64,000 nucleotides of DNA from Sapientia aquatica. GTDB taxonomy: Bacteria; Pseudomonadota; Gammaproteobacteria; Burkholderiales; Burkholderiaceae_D. Position numbers and translations under genes: made by a program. The stretch is from the NCBI RefSeq assembly GCF_004358105.1, contig NZ_SMYL01000006.1, positions 62,001 through 126,000 of the forward strand, read 5' to 3'. The notes under the pieces were generated by a model. It was given only the letters and a program-made list of their open reading frames with translations. It was not told the DNA's origin and did no database searches. Shown piece by piece: positions 7,862 to 16,514 of the stretch (position 1 is the first letter of the stretch; each line of letters opens with the position of its first letter).

Positions 7862-9544
7862 ATGGAATGGCTACATTCGATTTTTGCGAAATCACCCGAG
7901 ATCGCTTTATTTCTCTGTCTGTCTTTAGGCTATCTGCTTGGTAAGGTGAAGTTTGGCAAATTCCAACTTGGCGGCGTGGCCGGCAGCTTACTGGTCGCGG
8001 TGTTAGTCAGTCAGGTCGGCGTGCATGTCGATGCGGGCGTCAAAGCGGTGTTATTTGCCTTGTTCATTTATGCCGTCGGCTACGAGAGCGGCCCGAAATT
8101 TTTTAGCTCACTGGGCAAGCAATCCATCAAAGAAATCATCATGGCCGCGGTCATGGCCGCAACCGGATTACTCACCGTGGTCATCATGGCGAAACTGTTC
8201 GCCTTAGACAAAGGGCTGGCCGCCGGTATCGCAGCGGGTGGTTTAACCCAATCGGCCATCATCGGCACAGCCAGTGACGCGATTACTAAACTTGGATTAG
8301 ACGCGGGCGAAGTCGCGCGCCTACAGGGCAATGTCGCCGTCGGTTATGCAGTCACTTACGTCTTTGGCTCGTTTGGCGCAATTATTGTTTGCGTCAATAT
8401 CCTGCCCAAACTGATGGGGCGCGGCATTCGTGATGATGCGATCAAAGCGGAAATGGCCATGAATTCTGGCGTGCAAGTGTTAGGCCAAGGACAAGCTAAT
8501 GCGGTCACTGATTTAGTTGGTCGGCTGTATCAATTAAACCAAGCAAACTCGATCGCGAAAATTGAAGGTTTCAGCCCCAGCGCCGCGATCACGATAGAAA
8601 AAGTAAAACGTGGCAGCAAGCTGATTGCGATTAATCCGACTTTAGAATTGCTGGCTGGCGACATAATTTTAATTGTCGGACGCCGCGATTCTATTCTAGA
8701 AGTCGCACCCCAATTGGGTACAGAAGTGTTTGATGTGGACGGCATGGATTTAATCATGCAGCGCAGCGATGTGATTTTCTCCAACCAAGAATTCAGCAAT
8801 AAAACACTGCAAGACATTCGACTGCAAGCCAAAGAAATGACGCGCCATGGCATCTTTCTTGAAAAAATAACGCGCGCTGGCACGGCGCTACCGATGCAAG
8901 CAGACACAGTCATTGAATTGGGCGACGTGGTCTCGATTTATGGCGCGGAACAAGATGTGAAAAAAGCCTCAGCAATTATCGGCGTCGCCTTAATTCCTAG
9001 TCCAAAAACCGACTTTGTATACATGGGCGCTGGCTTGGTGGTCGGTTTGTTGGTCGGCTTATTAAGCGCAAAAATCGGCTCCATCCCATTAACTTTAGGC
9101 AGTGGCGGCGGCGCATTATTATCCGGCTTGTTATTTGGTTGGTACCGCTCCAAACACCAAACTTTTGGCGAAATGCCGCAGCCTGCAGTGCAATTATTGA
9201 AGGACCTCGGTCTTGCCGGTTTCGTCACCGTGGTCGGTTTAACTTCCGGCTTGCAAGCGGTAGAAACTATCCAAGCTCAGGGCTTTACTATTTTTGGCGT
9301 GGGAATGGTGGTCACCATTCTACCGATGTTAATCACCATGTTGTTTGGCCGTTACATCCTCAACTACGACAACACCGCAATTCTTGCCGGCGCATTATCG
9401 GGCTCACGCAGCGCCAATCCGGCCTTTGGTGAAGTGTTAGACAAAGCCGAGAACTCGATTCCCACTGTTCCATTCGCCATTACCTACGCATTAGCCAATG
9501 TGTTTTTAACGTTGCTCGGGCCGCTCATCGTTGCGTTTGTTTAG
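7862..9544 (+). CDS. aspT: Aspartate:alanine exchanger AspT
   Basis: A 560-residue inner-membrane antiporter of the aspartate-alanine exchanger family. Two hydrophobic halves flank a long cytoplasmic domain with two TrkA-C-type (RCK_C) modules (about residues 205-375; SKLIAINPTLELLAGDIILI and similar). The first half carries GGLTQSAIIGTASDA, the second LSGSRSANPAFG; such Gly/Ser-rich re-entrant motifs are typical of the family. AspT swaps external aspartate for internal alanine, exporting the product of AspD. The start at 7862 follows an AAAGGA site with normal spacing; an in-frame TTG at 7856 is less likely. aspD lies 79 bp downstream, and that pairing gives the substrate assignment. Confidence 0.9.
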   Translation: MEWLHSIFAKSPEIALFLCLSLGYLLGKVKFGKFQLGGVAGSLLVAVLVSQVGVHVDAGVKAVLFALFIYAVGYESGPKFFSSLGKQSIKEIIMAAVMAATGLLTVVIMAKLFALDKGLAAGIAAGGLTQSAIIGTASDAITKLGLDAGEVARLQGNVAVGYAVTYVFGSFGAIIVCVNILPKLMGRGIRDDAIKAEMAMNSGVQVLGQGQANAVTDLVGRLYQLNQANSIAKIEGFSPSAAITIEKVKRGSKLIAINPTLELLAGDIILIVGRRDSILEVAPQLGTEVFDVDGMDLIMQRSDVIFSNQEFSNKTLQDIRLQAKEMTRHGIFLEKITRAGTALPMQADTVIELGDVVSIYGAEQDVKKASAIIGVALIPSPKTDFVYMGAGLVVGLLVGLLSAKIGSIPLTLGSGGGALLSGLLFGWYRSKHQTFGEMPQPAVQLLKDLGLAGFVTVVGLTSGLQAVETIQAQGFTIFGVGMVVTILPMLITMLFGRYILNYDNTAILAGALSGSRSANPAFGEVLDKAENSIPTVPFAITYALANVFLTLLGPLIVAFV

Positions 9545-9623
9545 CGCCGCTCGATTGTATTTTCTGAACTGGTTTACGCATTGCAGCACCTAGTTCCACA
9601 CCCACTCGCAAAGGAGTATCAAC

Positions 9624-11216
9624 ATGGATTTCAGCAATAAAGAAAAGCTCGCCGCCTTAAGCCCATTCGAATTGAAAGATGCCTTGATTGAAACCGCCAA
9701 AAAGCAAGGCAACCGCATGTTGCTCAACGCTGGCCGCGGCAATCCTAACTTTTTAACGACCACGCCGCGCCATGGCTTTTTCCAGTTTGGCTTGTTTGCA
9801 ATGAGCGAATCCGAGCGTTCTTATGTCTATATGGATGACATCGGTGGGTTCCCCCAATTAGACGGCATCGAGCAGCGCTTTGAGATTTTTACCCACGCTA
9901 ACGCGCACGTACCGGGCGTTAAATTTTTACAAGCCGCCGTGTCCTATGTGCGCGACCAGCTTGGCTTGTCGGCAGCAGACTTTTTATACGAAATGTGTGA
10001 AGCGATTTTGGCCTGTAACTATCCGGTACCAGATCGCATGTTGCGTTTGAGTGAAAAAATTGTCGCCGAATATATACACCGCGAAATGATCGGCGATCAT
10101 CCTTTTGCCGGTAAATTTGATATGTACGCGGTCGAAGGCGGCACCGCGGCCATGACCTATTTATTCAACAGCTTCCGCGCCAATCATATTTTGAAAGAAG
10201 GCGACACCATTGCGCTGGGTATGCCGATTTTCACGCCTTACATCGAAATCCCGCATTTGGACGATTACAAATTGGTGCAAATCGCCATTGATTCTCCAGC
10301 AGAAAACAACTGGCAATTCACCAAAGCTGAACTCGATAAATTATTAGATCCAAAAGTCAAAGCGTTCTTCTTGGTCAATCCAAGCAATCCACCTTCGGTC
10401 AAAATCAGCGATGAAAATTTAGCCTATATCGCTGAGATCGTTAAAAAGCGTCCCGACTTAATCATTCTGACCGATGACGTGTACGCCACCTTTGCCGACA
10501 ATTTTGTATCTCTGTTTGCAATGTGCCCATACAACACCGTGTTGGTGTATTCGTTTTCCAAATATTTCGGTGCCACTGGCTGGCGCATGGGCGTCGTTGC
10601 GACGCACGAACACAATATTCTGGATCAAAAAATTGCCGAACTACCGGAAGCCACGAAAAAGCAATTGGATGAACGTTACAGCTCCATCACCACAGAGCCG
10701 CGCAAATTAAAGTTCATCGATCGCTTAGTCGCCGACAGCCGCACGGTAGCGTTAAACCACACCGCTGGTTTATCAACACCGGTTCAAGTACAGATGACGA
10801 TGTTCTCCTTATTCTCGCTCATGGATGAACAGCAAAACTACAAAAAAGCCATGAAGAGCATCGTTTTGCGACGCAAACAAGCGCTCTATCGTGAATTAGG
10901 TTTGCCTATGCAACACGATCCAAACTCGGTGCGTTACTACCATTTACTTGATATGGAAGAAATCGCCACCCAAATGCACGGGGCGGATTTTGCTGCGTGG
11001 TTGCTCACCAAACTCAAACCGAATGAAGCGCTGTTCCGCTTGGCGGAGGAAACGGGCGTGATTTTGTTACCAGGTCGCGGATTCGGCACAACGCATCCAT
11101 CGGGCCGCGTCTCGTTGGCTAACTTAAACGAATACGATTACGCCAATATCGGTAAATCGATTCGTAAATTGGCCGAAGAGTTTTACGCTGAGTTTAAAAA
11201 ATCTGGCGGTAAGTAA
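9624..11216 (+). CDS. aspD: L-aspartate 4-decarboxylase (bifunctional aspartate aminotransferase/decarboxylase)
   Basis: A 530-residue fold-type-I PLP enzyme. The Schiff-base lysine is in SFSKYFGATGWRMGVV, and the substrate and cofactor motifs LVNPSNPPSVK and LTDDVYA are present. The length (about 530, against about 400 for ordinary aspartate aminotransferases) and the N-terminal extension match aspartate beta-decarboxylases. The reaction gives L-alanine and CO2 and consumes a proton. Together with electrogenic Asp/Ala exchange by AspT this builds proton-motive force and relieves acid stress. A strong AAGGAG site precedes the ATG by seven bases. aspT-aspD look like a two-gene operon ending at a hairpin near 11241-11282. 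Confidence 0.93.
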   Translation: MDFSNKEKLAALSPFELKDALIETAKKQGNRMLLNAGRGNPNFLTTTPRHGFFQFGLFAMSESERSYVYMDDIGGFPQLDGIEQRFEIFTHANAHVPGVKFLQAAVSYVRDQLGLSAADFLYEMCEAILACNYPVPDRMLRLSEKIVAEYIHREMIGDHPFAGKFDMYAVEGGTAAMTYLFNSFRANHILKEGDTIALGMPIFTPYIEIPHLDDYKLVQIAIDSPAENNWQFTKAELDKLLDPKVKAFFLVNPSNPPSVKISDENLAYIAEIVKKRPDLIILTDDVYATFADNFVSLFAMCPYNTVLVYSFSKYFGATGWRMGVVATHEHNILDQKIAELPEATKKQLDERYSSITTEPRKLKFIDRLVADSRTVALNHTAGLSTPVQVQMTMFSLFSLMDEQQNYKKAMKSIVLRRKQALYRELGLPMQHDPNSVRYYHLLDMEEIATQMHGADFAAWLLTKLKPNEALFRLAEETGVILLPGRGFGTTHPSGRVSLANLNEYDYANIGKSIRKLAEEFYAEFKKSGGK

Positions 11217-11240
11217 TAGTTAATCAGCAGCATTCGACTT

Positions 11241-11282
11241 AAGGCGAGGCGGCCGACGCAACGTTAGCCGCCTTCACTTTTA
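11241..11282 (+). terminator. Terminator-like hairpin after aspD
   Basis: AGGCGGC (11247-11253) pairs with GCCGCCT (11267-11273) around a 13-nt loop, with an alternative left arm AAGGCG at 11241. A loosely T-rich tail follows. It sits 25 bp after the aspD stop and before ubiA, so it probably separates the two transcription units. Confidence 0.5.
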
Positions 11283-11340
11283 CGATTGACTTGAGTGCAA
11301 ATAATTTACAATACTCGCTTTCCTCAACTCAGCAATCCGC

Positions 11341-12195
11341 ATGCAACGCTTAACCCTTTATTGGCAATTAACCCGCTTCGACAAACCCATCGGCATATTG
11401 CTGCTGCTTTGGCCCACGTTATCGGCCTTGTGGCTTGCCTCCAACGGCCAGCCGGATTGGAACCTGGTGTTGATTTTTACTTTAGGCACAGTGTTGATGC
11501 GCGCTGCCGGTTGCGCGATTAATGATTATGCGGATCGGGATTTTGATAAGCACGTTAAACGCACCGCCGAGCGACCACTCACATCGGGCAAAATCGCGAG
11601 CTGGGAAGCATTAATGGTGGCCGCCGTGTTGGCAGTCGCGGCATTCAGCTTAATCATTCCGTTAAATGCGCTCACCAAACAATTATCGATTGCAGCGGTA
11701 ATCATCGCCGCGAGCTATCCTTACTTCAAACGCTTCTTTGCGATTCCACAAGCGTATCTTGGCATCGCGTTTGGTTTTGGTATTCCGATGGCGTATGCGG
11801 CGATTCAAAATCAAGTTCCCACGCAAGCGTGGATTTTATTAATCGGTAATGTTTTTTGGGCCGTCGCTTACGATACTGAATACGCGATGGTGGATAGAGA
11901 TGATGATGTAAAAATCGGGATCCGGACTTCCGCCATTACTTTTGGCAAATACGATGTTGCAGCGGTTATGTTTTGCTACGCGGCAAGTTTTGCGCTGTTA
12001 TTCGCGGTTGGTTGGTCGCTCGGCTTGCGCTTGTGGTTTTCGTTAGGGCTGGTGGGAGCTATCTTGTGCGCAATTTATCATTACTTTTTAATACGACATC
12101 GCGACCGTGCGTCTTGTTTTATCGCTTTTCGACACAATAACTGGTTAGGTTGTCTTATTTTTATTGGGATAGCTTTAGATTTTGCGCTACATTAA
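11341..12195 (+). CDS. ubiA: 4-hydroxybenzoate polyprenyltransferase UbiA
   Basis: A 284-residue integral-membrane prenyltransferase that attaches the polyprenyl tail to 4-hydroxybenzoate, the first membrane step of ubiquinone synthesis. Both Asp-rich motifs are present: [16 protein letters not shown] (N-D-x2-D-x3-D) near residue 60 and [15 protein letters not shown] near residue 185. About eight to nine hydrophobic segments are seen, and the length is normal. ubiC, often next to ubiA in gammaproteobacteria, is not here. The prenyl donor chain starts from IspA and Dxs products encoded further right in this window. Confidence 0.93.
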   Translation: MQRLTLYWQLTRFDKPIGILLLLWPTLSALWLASNGQPDWNLVLIFTLGTVLMRAAGCAINDYADRDFDKHVKRTAERPLTSGKIASWEALMVAAVLAVAAFSLIIPLNALTKQLSIAAVIIAASYPYFKRFFAIPQAYLGIAFGFGIPMAYAAIQNQVPTQAWILLIGNVFWAVAYDTEYAMVDRDDDVKIGIRTSAITFGKYDVAAVMFCYAASFALLFAVGWSLGLRLWFSLGLVGAILCAIYHYFLIRHRDRASCFIAFRHNNWLGCLIFIGIALDFALH

Positions 12196-12290
12196 ATTTT
12201 GACTAACGAATCAGGCGTATCTTGGTCTTGTTGGTAAATGTTTGTTCGCAGCATTTTTGTCACACTTTTATTCATTCGATTGGAGAAATC

Positions 12291-12596
12291 ATGAGCTCAG
12301 AAAACCACAACGACGCATTGATGCACGACCTGCAAGCTGTTATTCACGATGCAGAAGTTTTACTTAAGAACTCAGCATTACCTTCTGGCGATGATTTCAA
12401 AAATGCCAAAGCGCGTTTTGAAGCGACAATCAAAAACGCCAAAGACGAAATCGTTCGCTTAGAGCGCTTGGTCGTCAACAAAACCAAAGAAGCCGCTAAA
12501 TCGACCGATACCTATGTCAAAGAAAATCCTTGGCAAGCAGTTGGTTTGGGCGCAGCGGTTGGATTGGTGATTGGCCTGTTAATTAGCCGTAAATAA
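12291..12596 (+). CDS. DUF883 family membrane-anchored protein (ElaB/YqjD-like)
   Basis: A 101-residue protein. A charged, mostly helical N-terminal part (AKARFEATIKNAKDEIVRLE) is followed by one C-terminal transmembrane segment, NPWQAVGLGAAVGLVIGLLI, ending in SRK. This is the ElaB/YqjD/DUF883 layout, a tail-anchored inner-membrane protein; YqjD and ElaB of E. coli bind ribosomes in stationary phase. The ATG at 12291 follows a GGAGAAA site; an earlier in-frame start at 12222 has no support. It is followed by a yqjE-like and a yqjK-like gene, as in the E. coli yqjD-yqjE-yqjK set, although a terminator-like hairpin lies in between. Confidence 0.85.
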   Translation: MSSENHNDALMHDLQAVIHDAEVLLKNSALPSGDDFKNAKARFEATIKNAKDEIVRLERLVVNKTKEAAKSTDTYVKENPWQAVGLGAAVGLVIGLLISRK

Positions 12597-12654
12597 GCGG
12601 TCGCACATAAGCCGGCAGCAGTCCAATCACGATACAACTTCAACTCTTGGCGCA

Positions 12655-12684
12655 TTGTGGCTACTATTAGGTAGCCACAATTTT
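12655..12684 (+). terminator. Terminator after the DUF883 gene
   Basis: TTGTGGCTAC and GTAGCCACAA form a perfect 10-bp stem with a TATTAG loop, followed by TTTT. A third partial copy, GTAGCCACAA, follows at once (12685-12694), giving an alternative pairing partner for the left arm. It may be an attenuator for the downstream yqjE-like gene. Confidence 0.6.
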
Positions 12685-12724
12685 GTAGCCACAAATTTTT
12701 ATTCACTCACCTCAATACACCTCA

Positions 12725-13117
12725 ATGTCCATTTCCGCCAGCATTAACCGCATTGTTTCAACCTTCGTCGCGATATTGCAAACCCGACTGGAGCTGGTCA
12801 CGGTTGAACTGGAAGAAGAGTTAATCCGTTTCGCCACCTATTTTGTTTATACGCTGATCGCTTTATTTTGCGCCGGCGTCGCGATTTCATTGGGCATCTT
12901 GTTAATCATCGCCGTGTTTTGGGATGAACATCGCGTTGCGGTTTTACTGAGCTTGATTGGCGTATTCAGCGCCTTAAGTGTTTTCATCGCCGCTTGGCTG
13001 CGGAATCAGCTAATCAACAAGCCGCGCTTGCTTGAACACAGCATTGCTGAAATCAAAAAAGATGCGGAGCTGTTGCAGTTTCGTGAGCAAACCAATGAAT
13101 CAGAGGAGCAAGCATGA
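12725..13117 (+). CDS. YqjE-like inner-membrane protein (phage-holin superfamily, DUF1469)
   Basis: A 130-residue protein with an amphipathic N-terminal helix (INRIVSTFVAILQTRLELV) and two transmembrane segments (YTLIALFCAGVAISLGILLI and VLLSLIGVFSALSVFIAAWL), then a charged C-terminal tail. This matches the YqjE/DUF1469 family, often auto-named 'phage holin family' although it is chromosomal and unrelated to lysis. Function is unknown. Its stop overlaps the ATG of the next gene by 4 bp, so the two are translationally coupled. Confidence 0.8.
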   Translation: MSISASINRIVSTFVAILQTRLELVTVELEEELIRFATYFVYTLIALFCAGVAISLGILLIIAVFWDEHRVAVLLSLIGVFSALSVFIAAWLRNQLINKPRLLEHSIAEIKKDAELLQFREQTNESEEQA

Positions 13118-13410
13118 GTCGCGCTAAACGCTTAGCCCAACGCCGCGCCCTTTTGGTGCTCGAATGTACGCTGCAACGCACCACCTTAATCGCGCAAAGC
13201 CGCGCCTTAGGTCAAGCAACTGGCTGGATCAAAAGCAGCGATGGATTAATCAAACGTTTAAAAAATATGCCAGGCTGGGCCAGCGCCGCGTTGGCGGGCT
13301 TATTGGTCATCATGCCGGGACGCGCCATTTCGGTGGCTAGAAACGGGCTCATGATTTGGCAATTATGGCGCTCGATTTCTTCGGCAATCGACAAAAAAGA
13401 AACGCCTTAA
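13114..13410 (+). CDS. YqjK-like small protein
   Basis: A 98-residue basic protein starting at an ATG that overlaps the stop of the yqjE-like gene. The N-terminus is Arg-rich (MSRAKRLAQRRALLVLECTL) and a moderately hydrophobic segment (WASAALAGLLVIMPGRA) is near residue 55-70. It occupies the place of yqjK in the DUF883-yqjE-yqjK arrangement. Family membership is inferred mainly from position and size. Its last codons form part of a terminator hairpin (13400-13430). Confidence 0.65.
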   Translation: MSRAKRLAQRRALLVLECTLQRTTLIAQSRALGQATGWIKSSDGLIKRLKNMPGWASAALAGLLVIMPGRAISVARNGLMIWQLWRSISSAIDKKETP

Positions 13411-13430
13411 TTTTCTACATTAAGGCGTTT
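13400..13430 (-). terminator. Shared terminator between the yqjK-like gene and sseA
   Basis: AAACGCCTTAA (13400-13410) pairs perfectly with TTAAGGCGTTT (13420-13430) over 11 bp. The left arm includes the stop codon of the plus-strand yqjK-like gene. Read on the minus strand, the stem is followed by CTTTTTTG, so it is best placed as the sseA terminator; it may act both ways between these convergent genes. Confidence 0.75.
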
Positions 13431-13455
13431 ATCGTCTACTACGCACTATCGTCTA

Positions 13456-14316
13456 TTACACACCAGTCGCGACTGGTCTTGAGTTATCGCTGCACCACTC
13501 ATTCCACGACCCCGCATACAACCCCGCACCAGATAATCCAGCTACTTCCAAGGCCAGTAAATTGTGGCAAGCAGTTACACCGGAGCCGCATTGCATAATC
13601 GTCGATTTTGGATCGTTAATTAACGCAGACCATTCGGCACGCAATTCTGCGGGTGATTTGAACTGGCCATTGGCCTGCAAATTGTCCTTAAAAAAGCGAT
13701 TTTTCGCACCCGGGATATGGCCGCCCACTGGGTCCATCGTTTCGTTCTCGCCGCGATACCGATCAGGTGAACGCGCATCAATTACTAGTCGTTCCTTACT
13801 CGTCAAATTGGCGACAATTTGGTCAACTTTGAACAATTCGACCAAGGATGGCTGTTCGGTAATTGAGCCTGCTTGCGGTACAAACGCGTCGGTCGATACC
13901 GCCAATTGAGCTTGGGTCCAAGCCGGCAATCCGCCATCTAACACAGCAACTGCTTCATGCCCTACCCAACGCAACATCCACCACAAACGCGCCGCAAACA
14001 TTGCACCATGTGCATCGTAGGCAATGACTTGGGTGTCGTTGTTAATCCCCCAGGAACGCAAGGTAGCGACGAAGTCGGCGCGACTTGGCAGTGGATGACG
14101 CCCACAAAACACACCATCGGCATTTAACTTCGGGCCCGATAAATCGTGATCGATATTAGCGAACTGCGCATTCGGCAGATGGCCTTGCTCAAAGGCTAGT
14201 CGACCTGCATCGAGATTGACGAGGTCATGGCGGCAATCCAAGATAATCCAGTTGGGCTGCGATAGGTGTTTTGCTAAGTCGGATGCAGAAATTAAAGTCG
14301 TGAAATGCGCGCTCAT
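13456..14316 (-). CDS. sseA: 3-mercaptopyruvate sulfurtransferase SseA
   Basis: A 286-residue protein with two rhodanese domains, the first inactive and the second catalytic. The active-site loop is QCGSGVTACHN; the CGSGVTA form (rather than CRKGVTA) marks mercaptopyruvate sulfurtransferases over thiosulfate sulfurtransferases. The first domain carries ILDCRHDL and PNAQFANIDHDLSG. The enzyme moves sulfane sulfur from 3-mercaptopyruvate to acceptors such as thiols or cyanide in the cytoplasm. It lies 38 bp downstream of an EamA transporter gene on the same strand, so co-transcription is possible. Confidence 0.9.
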   Translation of the reverse strand: MSAHFTTLISASDLAKHLSQPNWIILDCRHDLVNLDAGRLAFEQGHLPNAQFANIDHDLSGPKLNADGVFCGRHPLPSRADFVATLRSWGINNDTQVIAYDAHGAMFAARLWWMLRWVGHEAVAVLDGGLPAWTQAQLAVSTDAFVPQAGSITEQPSLVELFKVDQIVANLTSKERLVIDARSPDRYRGENETMDPVGGHIPGAKNRFFKDNLQANGQFKSPAELRAEWSALINDPKSTIMQCGSGVTACHNLLALEVAGLSGAGLYAGSWNEWCSDNSRPVATGV

Positions 14317-14354
14317 AACAATCCTTGTTTAAACCAGCGAATCGAATAAAGAAA

Positions 14355-15236
14355 TCACTTTTCGGCCAGTAATGGCAAAGTAGATTTCGTGTGAATATAA
14401 GTCGCTAGAATACCGCTCAACAAAATAATAGCAATCCCAACCCAACTCAATATACTTAATTTATCGTGCCAAATAATCACTCCCGCAGCGCTCGAAAAGA
14501 CGATGCCGCTGTAGGATAAATTGGCTGTCACCAGCGGATTACCAAGCCGGTAGGCGCGCGTCATCGCGAGTTGCGCGGTGCTGGCGAAAAATCCCACCGC
14601 CAGCAATAAAGTCGCTCCATAAAAAGACGTATGAACGTGCCAATCTTGATCAATCACCCCAGCGACCGCACCAGAAATAGCACTCGTGAGTGAGAAATAA
14701 AACACTACCCGCGTTTCAGGCTCGCCCAACAAACCCATGGCGCGCACCTGCAAATAAGCCAATGCCGCCAGCATGCCTGAGGCCAGAGAAATAATCGCGG
14801 TGGGAATTTGGCGCTCTTGCATCGACGGTTGCAGCAAAAAAATCACGCCGACAAAGCTCAAGACAATCGCACCCGGCAATCCCAGAGCAAACTGCGCCTT
14901 GCCACGCCACCAGTTATAGAAGAATAAGAACGCCGCAATCCAAATCGGTGACATGTAGTTCAATGTATTTGCCATAGCCAGCGGCAGTTTGCCGATGGTA
15001 TAAAACCACAGCCACAACGCGATCACACCCACCAAACCGCGTCCAAAATGGCGCAGCGGCATGGAGGTTTTTAAACTAACGGAATTGATGCGGGAAATAC
15101 AGAAGAGGAAAATCACGCCAAACAAACCGCGGTACATCACGATTTCTGACGTCGTGTAGATATCAGAAGCTAGCTTGACGCATACGCCCATCAAAGCGAA
15201 CAACAAGCTAGCAAGTAACATCCACAGTGATTGCAT
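14355..15236 (-). CDS. EamA/RhaT-family drug/metabolite transporter
   Basis: A 293-residue integral-membrane protein with about ten hydrophobic segments arranged as two EamA repeats (MLLASLLFALMGVCVKLASD at the start; TANLSYSGIVFSSAAGVIIW in the second half). Members export amino acids, nucleosides or other small metabolites. Nothing in the sequence fixes the substrate. It lies 17 bp after the Rieske oxygenase gene and before sseA on the minus strand, which suggests one transcript, though no shared pathway is evident. Confidence 0.85.
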   Translation of the reverse strand: MQSLWMLLASLLFALMGVCVKLASDIYTTSEIVMYRGLFGVIFLFCISRINSVSLKTSMPLRHFGRGLVGVIALWLWFYTIGKLPLAMANTLNYMSPIWIAAFLFFYNWWRGKAQFALGLPGAIVLSFVGVIFLLQPSMQERQIPTAIISLASGMLAALAYLQVRAMGLLGEPETRVVFYFSLTSAISGAVAGVIDQDWHVHTSFYGATLLLAVGFFASTAQLAMTRAYRLGNPLVTANLSYSGIVFSSAAGVIIWHDKLSILSWVGIAIILLSGILATYIHTKSTLPLLAEK

Positions 15237-15253
15237 GAGTCAGAATGTAGCGA

Positions 15254-16405
15254 TTAAGCCGCGCCTTCGTCAAAGGTCATGTTGGCGCGATACCATTCGT
15301 GGAAATGCTGCATGCCATCTTCCATTGGTGATTGATACGGGCCGACTTGGTTTTCACCGCGTTCTAACAAAATCCGACGCCCGGCATCCATGCGGAACCC
15401 GATTTCATCGTCTTCGATACAGGTTTCCATGTAGGCAGCACGTTCTGCCTCGATGAATTCGCGCTCAAACAAAACGATTTCTTCGGGATAATAAAACTCA
15501 ACCACGTTGCGCGTCTTGCCAACGCCTTGCGGCCATAAAGTTGAAACGACCAACACGTGCGGATACCACTCAACCATGATGTTGGGATACAAAGTCAGCC
15601 AAATCGCACCATAAGGAGGCGCTTCGCCGCCACGGAATTTCAGCACTTGTTCTTGCCATGCTTGGTATTTTTTGGAACCGGATTTGAGCAAACCGCTATG
15701 CACGCCCACCGTTTGCACGCTGTAATCAGCACCAAATTCCCAACGCAAATCGTCACATGAGACAAAGCTGCCTAAACCAGGATGGAAGGGTTCAACGTGG
15801 TAATCCTCTAGATAAACTTCAATAAAGGTTTTCCAGTTGTAATCGCATTCGTGCACTTCGACGTGATCGAGCATGTAGCCCGAAAAGTCGAGGTCTTTGG
15901 TGACCGACAATGGCGTCAATTTTTCCATCACGTTGTAACCGTTTTGCTCAAACAGCAAGCCGTTCCAACTTTGCAACTTAGTATTGGCGAGATTTAAGCA
16001 GGGCTGCTCGTCAAAATGCGGAGCGCCTAATAATTGGCCTTTTAAATCGTAGGTCCAGCGATGCAAGGGGCAAACGATGTTGTTGGAATTGCCGCGCGTA
16101 GTGCCTACGGTTTTGCCATCTTTATCGGTTGCGCCGCCGAACATCAACGCTTGGCGATGACGGCAAACATTGGACAGCAGCTCAATGCCGCGCTCGCTGC
16201 GCACCAGCATGCGACCTTCGTTCTCGGACGCAAGCGTAGCGAAGTCGCCCACATTGGGCACCATCAGTTCATGCCCAACGTAACGCGGGCCTTGCTGGAA
16301 TAATTGTGTGATTTCGCGCTTTAAAAGCGTTTCGTCAAAATAGACGGAAACCGGAAGTTGTGCTGTTGAACGCACTAGTTTAGCGAATGTTGCCAGATCG
16401 GACAT
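15254..16405 (-). CDS. Rieske-type aromatic-ring-hydroxylating oxygenase, alpha-subunit-like
   Basis: A 383-residue protein with an N-terminal Rieske [2Fe-2S] domain (NVCRHRQALMFGG and CPLHRWTYDLKG) and a C-terminal catalytic domain with the mononuclear-iron motif EDYHVEPFHPGL (H-x4-H). The two cluster half-motifs, C-x-H and C-x2-H, are separated by 28 residues, longer than the usual 15-17. No small subunit, ferredoxin or reductase gene is adjacent, so the electron donor and substrate are unknown. The ATG at 16405 follows a G8-T-G4 tract; an in-frame TTG at 16432 would place that tract inside the coding sequence. Similar genes are common near xseB-ispA-dxs in Burkholderiales, which I recall but cannot check here. 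Confidence 0.8.
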   Translation of the reverse strand: MSDLATFAKLVRSTAQLPVSVYFDETLLKREITQLFQQGPRYVGHELMVPNVGDFATLASENEGRMLVRSERGIELLSNVCRHRQALMFGGATDKDGKTVGTTRGNSNNIVCPLHRWTYDLKGQLLGAPHFDEQPCLNLANTKLQSWNGLLFEQNGYNVMEKLTPLSVTKDLDFSGYMLDHVEVHECDYNWKTFIEVYLEDYHVEPFHPGLGSFVSCDDLRWEFGADYSVQTVGVHSGLLKSGSKKYQAWQEQVLKFRGGEAPPYGAIWLTLYPNIMVEWYPHVLVVSTLWPQGVGKTRNVVEFYYPEEIVLFEREFIEAERAAYMETCIEDDEIGFRMDAGRRILLERGENQVGPYQSPMEDGMQHFHEWYRANMTFDEGAA

Positions 16406-16508
16406 CCCCACCCCCCCCAAATATTTACTCAACCTAAGAGAGAAAGAATCCGCAAAAACCTGAGTTCAAATCGTTGAATTGAAAAGGAAATTTTGGACAG
16501 AACCGCGG

Positions 16509-16514
16509 ATTATA
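16509..16514 (-). promoter_or_regulatory. -10 box for the Rieske oxygenase gene
   Basis: A perfect TATAAT on the minus strand preceded by GGG. A TTGCCC sequence further upstream could be a -35, but at a long 19-bp spacing. Transcription would start near 16503, giving a leader of about 100 nt that carries the poly-G tract just before the start codon. Confidence 0.4.

Noticed and set aside
8530-8913. 127-codon open frame on the minus strand inside aspT
   Set aside because: Low-stop shadow of the TrkA-C region; composition is typical of an antisense frame and aspT motifs are certain.
12725-13117. A phage holin, suggesting prophage remains
   Set aside because: The protein is of the YqjE/DUF1469 type in its usual chromosomal setting with DUF883 and yqjK-like genes; no other phage gene is near.
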